Shown: one piece after another, positions 4,875-6,778 of the stretch
How the letters are laid out: every line of letters begins with the position of its first letter
Numbering within the stretch: position 1 is the stretch's first letter
DNA from: Bacteroidales bacterium
GTDB taxonomy: Bacteria; Bacteroidota; Bacteroidia; Bacteroidales; UBA3824
Assembly (NCBI GenBank): GCA_016287995.1
Contig: JAEEXW010000159.1
Coordinates: 1-6,778, forward strand
Length of the DNA: 6,778 nt
Direction: 5' to 3'
Program-made: the position numbers and the translations under genes
The notes under the pieces: generated by a model
The model's input: the letters and a program-made list of their open reading frames with translations, nothing else
Databases searched by the model: none
What the model was told of the DNA's origin: nothing

Positions 4875-6627
4875 ATTTTGGTTGTTCGGTAAGGTGTATT
4901 TTGTTTTCTCGCGAATTGAAATAGCAGACCGTGTTGGTTTCGTTTTCGATGTTGAAAATCAAAATGCCGTCCGTGGGCAGATATTCGTATTTGTTGACCT
5001 CGTATTTTGCGCCGCTGCCCGTTGTGCGGGTGTAGACGTTTCCGAGATACCAGCCGCCGCCGTTTTCGCCTTTGGGAATGGTTTTTATTTTTACTCCTGC
5101 GGGACATTCAAGGGCAATGTTTTCGCTTGAATTGTCAAAAAATATCAGAAGTTTGCTTTCCGTTCCGTTTTTGTCGGTGATAACGCAGGCGTAGTCCGTT
5201 ATGTTGTTGTCGTTGAAAAATCCCGTGCAGATACCGCCGTATTCAAGTTCGTTGTCGGCATCGGAATATATTTTCCACTGTGAGGCTGAGTTTTTGAAAT
5301 ACTTGTTTTCAACAAAATAATGCCACAAAACCGCCTTGTAATCGTCGGGGGTTTTTACGACAGCCTCCTTGTTGACGTACATCGTGTTGATTTGCTGGTA
5401 AATTTTTGCGGTGGCGATGTAGTTTTTTTGAATGTAGCCTTTTATGCCGCGTGCCGAGATGCCCTCCACCCATGTAACGCCGTCTTTTGAGACCGCCGGT
5501 TTGTCGGTCATGATTTTGAGGGTTTCGCCGTAGTTGAGGTTGTCCACTTTTTTGGCTTTCATACTGTCGCCCTCGTAAAGGAATGCGTTTGAGGCAATTA
5601 CGTGCATTTGGTCTTGGTTTGAAAACGTAAAAAACGCAATCGTTACGGTTATGACAAAAAGTACGACGGTTGCCATCATGACGGCGTTTTTCCAAATCGG
5701 GGCTTTTTTCTCCTTGTCTTCGGGGACGAGGTCAAAAACCTGTGTTATTGCGTTGTCCTGTTTTGTCTCGTAGTTTTTGGCTATTGTGAGAATGTCGCGT
5801 TTGAACTGCGTGCAGTCCTGATACCTGTCGAGCGGACGTTTGGCAACCGCCTTGAAAATCACTTCCTGCATCTGTGCCGACACGCCTTTGTAAATCGACA
5901 TCGGCTCTGTCATCGGCTCGTTGATGATTTTGTTGTAAATCTCGTATTCTGACAGTTTGCTGCTGTACGGGTGCTGACCGGTTACCATGTGGAAAAACGT
6001 TATTCCAAGCGAATAAATGTCGGTTCTGCGGTCAAGCGGCTGACCTTTTACTTGTTGCGGGCTCATATAGAGAGCCGTGCCGACTTTTGTGCCGTCCTGG
6101 GTGAGGTGAGGCGTTTCGCCCATGATTTGCGCGATGCCGAAGTCGATGATTTTGATTTCGTTTTCGGGCGTTATTATAAAATTTCCCGGTTTTATGTCTC
6201 TGTGAATGATGTTTTTGGAGTGCATATAACCGATTGCGTCAAGCATTTGAAGCATCATTTTAACGGCTTTCGGTTCGGGTATCGGACCGGATTCGCTTTG
6301 AAGGTATTCGTTGAGCGGAATGCCTTTTATGAGTTCTTCGATTATAAAAGTTCCTAATTCGCACTCTATGTAGTCGTAAACCGCCACAATGTTCGGGTGT
6401 TTCAGCCTTGACAGTGTAACAGCCTCGTTTTTGAGCCTTTCCTTAACGCCGTCTTTTTGTTCAAGAAGCGGGTTGAGTTGTTTTATGGCGGCACGCCGTC
6501 CAAGGAGCATGTGTACGCCTTCGTAAACGCTGCTCATTCCGCCCTCGGCGATGAGGGATTCTATTTTGTAGTTGTCCAACCGTCTGCCTATAAGAGAGTT
6601 GGGTTTTGAGTTATTGTCTTGTGTCAT
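4873..6627 (-). CDS. Membrane-anchored Ser/Thr protein kinase with SH3-like and novel C-terminal domain
   Basis: The 584-residue protein has a complete Hanks-type kinase domain (about 20-280). Visible are the glycine loop EGGMSSVYEG (28-37), lysine K49 in AAIK, alpha-C glutamate E68, HRDIKPGN (142-149), DFG (162-164), and DIYSLG (203-208). The APE motif is replaced by SPQQ (189-192), as in many bacterial kinases, so activity is expected. A basic linker precedes one transmembrane helix (about 315-335). Outside the membrane lies an SH3-like domain (about 341-406, ending with GIKGYIQKNYI). A C-terminal region (about 410-584) follows that I do not recognise; it includes FNDNNITDYA (471-480), resembling a calcium-binding-type loop. 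The topology implies a cytoplasmic kinase and a periplasmic sensor. Its ATG overlaps the stop of the upstream LysM gene by ATGA, so the two are co-translated. Its phosphorylation targets are unknown. The start at 6627 is fixed by this junction. Confidence 0.94.
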   Translation of the reverse strand: MTQDNNSKPNSLIGRRLDNYKIESLIAEGGMSSVYEGVHMLLGRRAAIKQLNPLLEQKDGVKERLKNEAVTLSRLKHPNIVAVYDYIECELGTFIIEELIKGIPLNEYLQSESGPIPEPKAVKMMLQMLDAIGYMHSKNIIHRDIKPGNFIITPENEIKIIDFGIAQIMGETPHLTQDGTKVGTALYMSPQQVKGQPLDRRTDIYSLGITFFHMVTGQHPYSSKLSEYEIYNKIINEPMTEPMSIYKGVSAQMQEVIFKAVAKRPLDRYQDCTQFKRDILTIAKNYETKQDNAITQVFDLVPEDKEKKAPIWKNAVMMATVVLFVITVTIAFFTFSNQDQMHVIASNAFLYEGDSMKAKKVDNLNYGETLKIMTDKPAVSKDGVTWVEGISARGIKGYIQKNYIATAKIYQQINTMYVNKEAVVKTPDDYKAVLWHYFVENKYFKNSASQWKIYSDADNELEYGGICTGFFNDNNITDYACVITDKNGTESKLLIFFDNSSENIALECPAGVKIKTIPKGENGGGWYLGNVYTRTTGSGAKYEVNKYEYLPTDGILIFNIENETNTVCYFNSRENKIHLTEQPK

Positions 6628-6778
6628 GGTATTATTATTTCTGTTCCGGGTTCTATTCGGGTGTCTTCCAGACGGTTGACCCTCATAATGAGTTCTGCCG
6701 GAGTGTTGTACAATTTCGACAAAGTGTAGACATTGTCGTAATCTCTTACTTTTAAAATTTTTTTTACAGGCAGTTTCA
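6624..6778 (-). CDS. C-terminal LysM domain of a protein cut by the window edge
   Basis: On the minus strand a frame enters from the right edge and ends at a TGA (6626-6624) that overlaps the kinase ATG. Its 50 complete codons end in a LysM module: VRDYDNVYTLSKLYNTP, then ELIMRVNRLED, then IEPGTEIIIP at the stop. This matches the LysM pattern of an aromatic/TL-S-hydrophobic-Y start, an L-x-x-N helix, and a PGxxIxIP end. LysM domains usually bind N-acetylglucosamine in peptidoglycan or related polymers. The rest of the protein, including any signal peptide or enzyme domain, lies beyond position 6778. Being first in an overlapping pair, it is probably a partner or co-regulated companion of the kinase. 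Confidence 0.88.
   Translation of the reverse strand, partial: KLPVKKILKVRDYDNVYTLSKLYNTPAELIMRVNRLEDTRIEPGTEIIIP

Noticed and set aside
5971..6357. Plus-strand open frame of 128 codons
   Set aside because: It is antisense to the kinase catalytic domain and has no recognisable features.

Overview
The window reads as a chromosomal segment from a member of the Bacteroidota, most likely Bacteroidales-like. Four promoter candidates fit the Bacteroidota pattern (a -33 TTTG and a -7 TAnnTTTG box, one of them with a single mismatch). Most starts lack a Shine-Dalgarno sequence, and the small toxin-antitoxin proteins and ATPases are of types common in that phylum. The genus cannot be fixed from the sequence alone. 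Two genes run off the ends of the window and are therefore partial: a large ATPase on the left and a LysM protein on the right.

Left half (1-3500), accessory in character. A minus-strand gene (1-1352) encodes an AAA-ATPase-like protein whose C-terminal PD-(D/E)XK nuclease domain is cut by the window edge. Across a short intergenic region holding two overlapping divergent promoter candidates lies a two-gene type II toxin-antitoxin operon (antitoxin 1537-1803, RelE/ParE-like toxin 1803-2150) joined by a TGATG stop/start. Next is a lone ATPase of the AAA_14/DUF4143 family (2268-3419). It is bracketed by two related, perfectly self-complementary palindromes. These belong to a 62-nt direct repeat that extends into the first codons of the gene and reappears just after its stop as a broken copy. 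The two palindromes differ by a paired, compensatory base change. This is the most unusual structure in the window.

Right half (3500-6778), housekeeping and signalling. uxuA (mannonate dehydratase, hexuronate catabolism) has its own promoter and a strong intrinsic terminator. Convergent to it is an operon on the minus strand: the tail of a LysM-domain protein overlaps by ATGA the start of a membrane-anchored Ser/Thr protein kinase. The kinase carries an SH3-like domain and an uncharacterised extracytoplasmic C-terminal domain. The LysM and SH3-like modules suggest an envelope or peptidoglycan-linked signalling pair.

I see no RNA gene, CRISPR array, insertion sequence or transposase. I do not see clear evidence for a wholly new multi-gene system; the best leads are the palindrome-flanked ATPase unit and the LysM/kinase pair.
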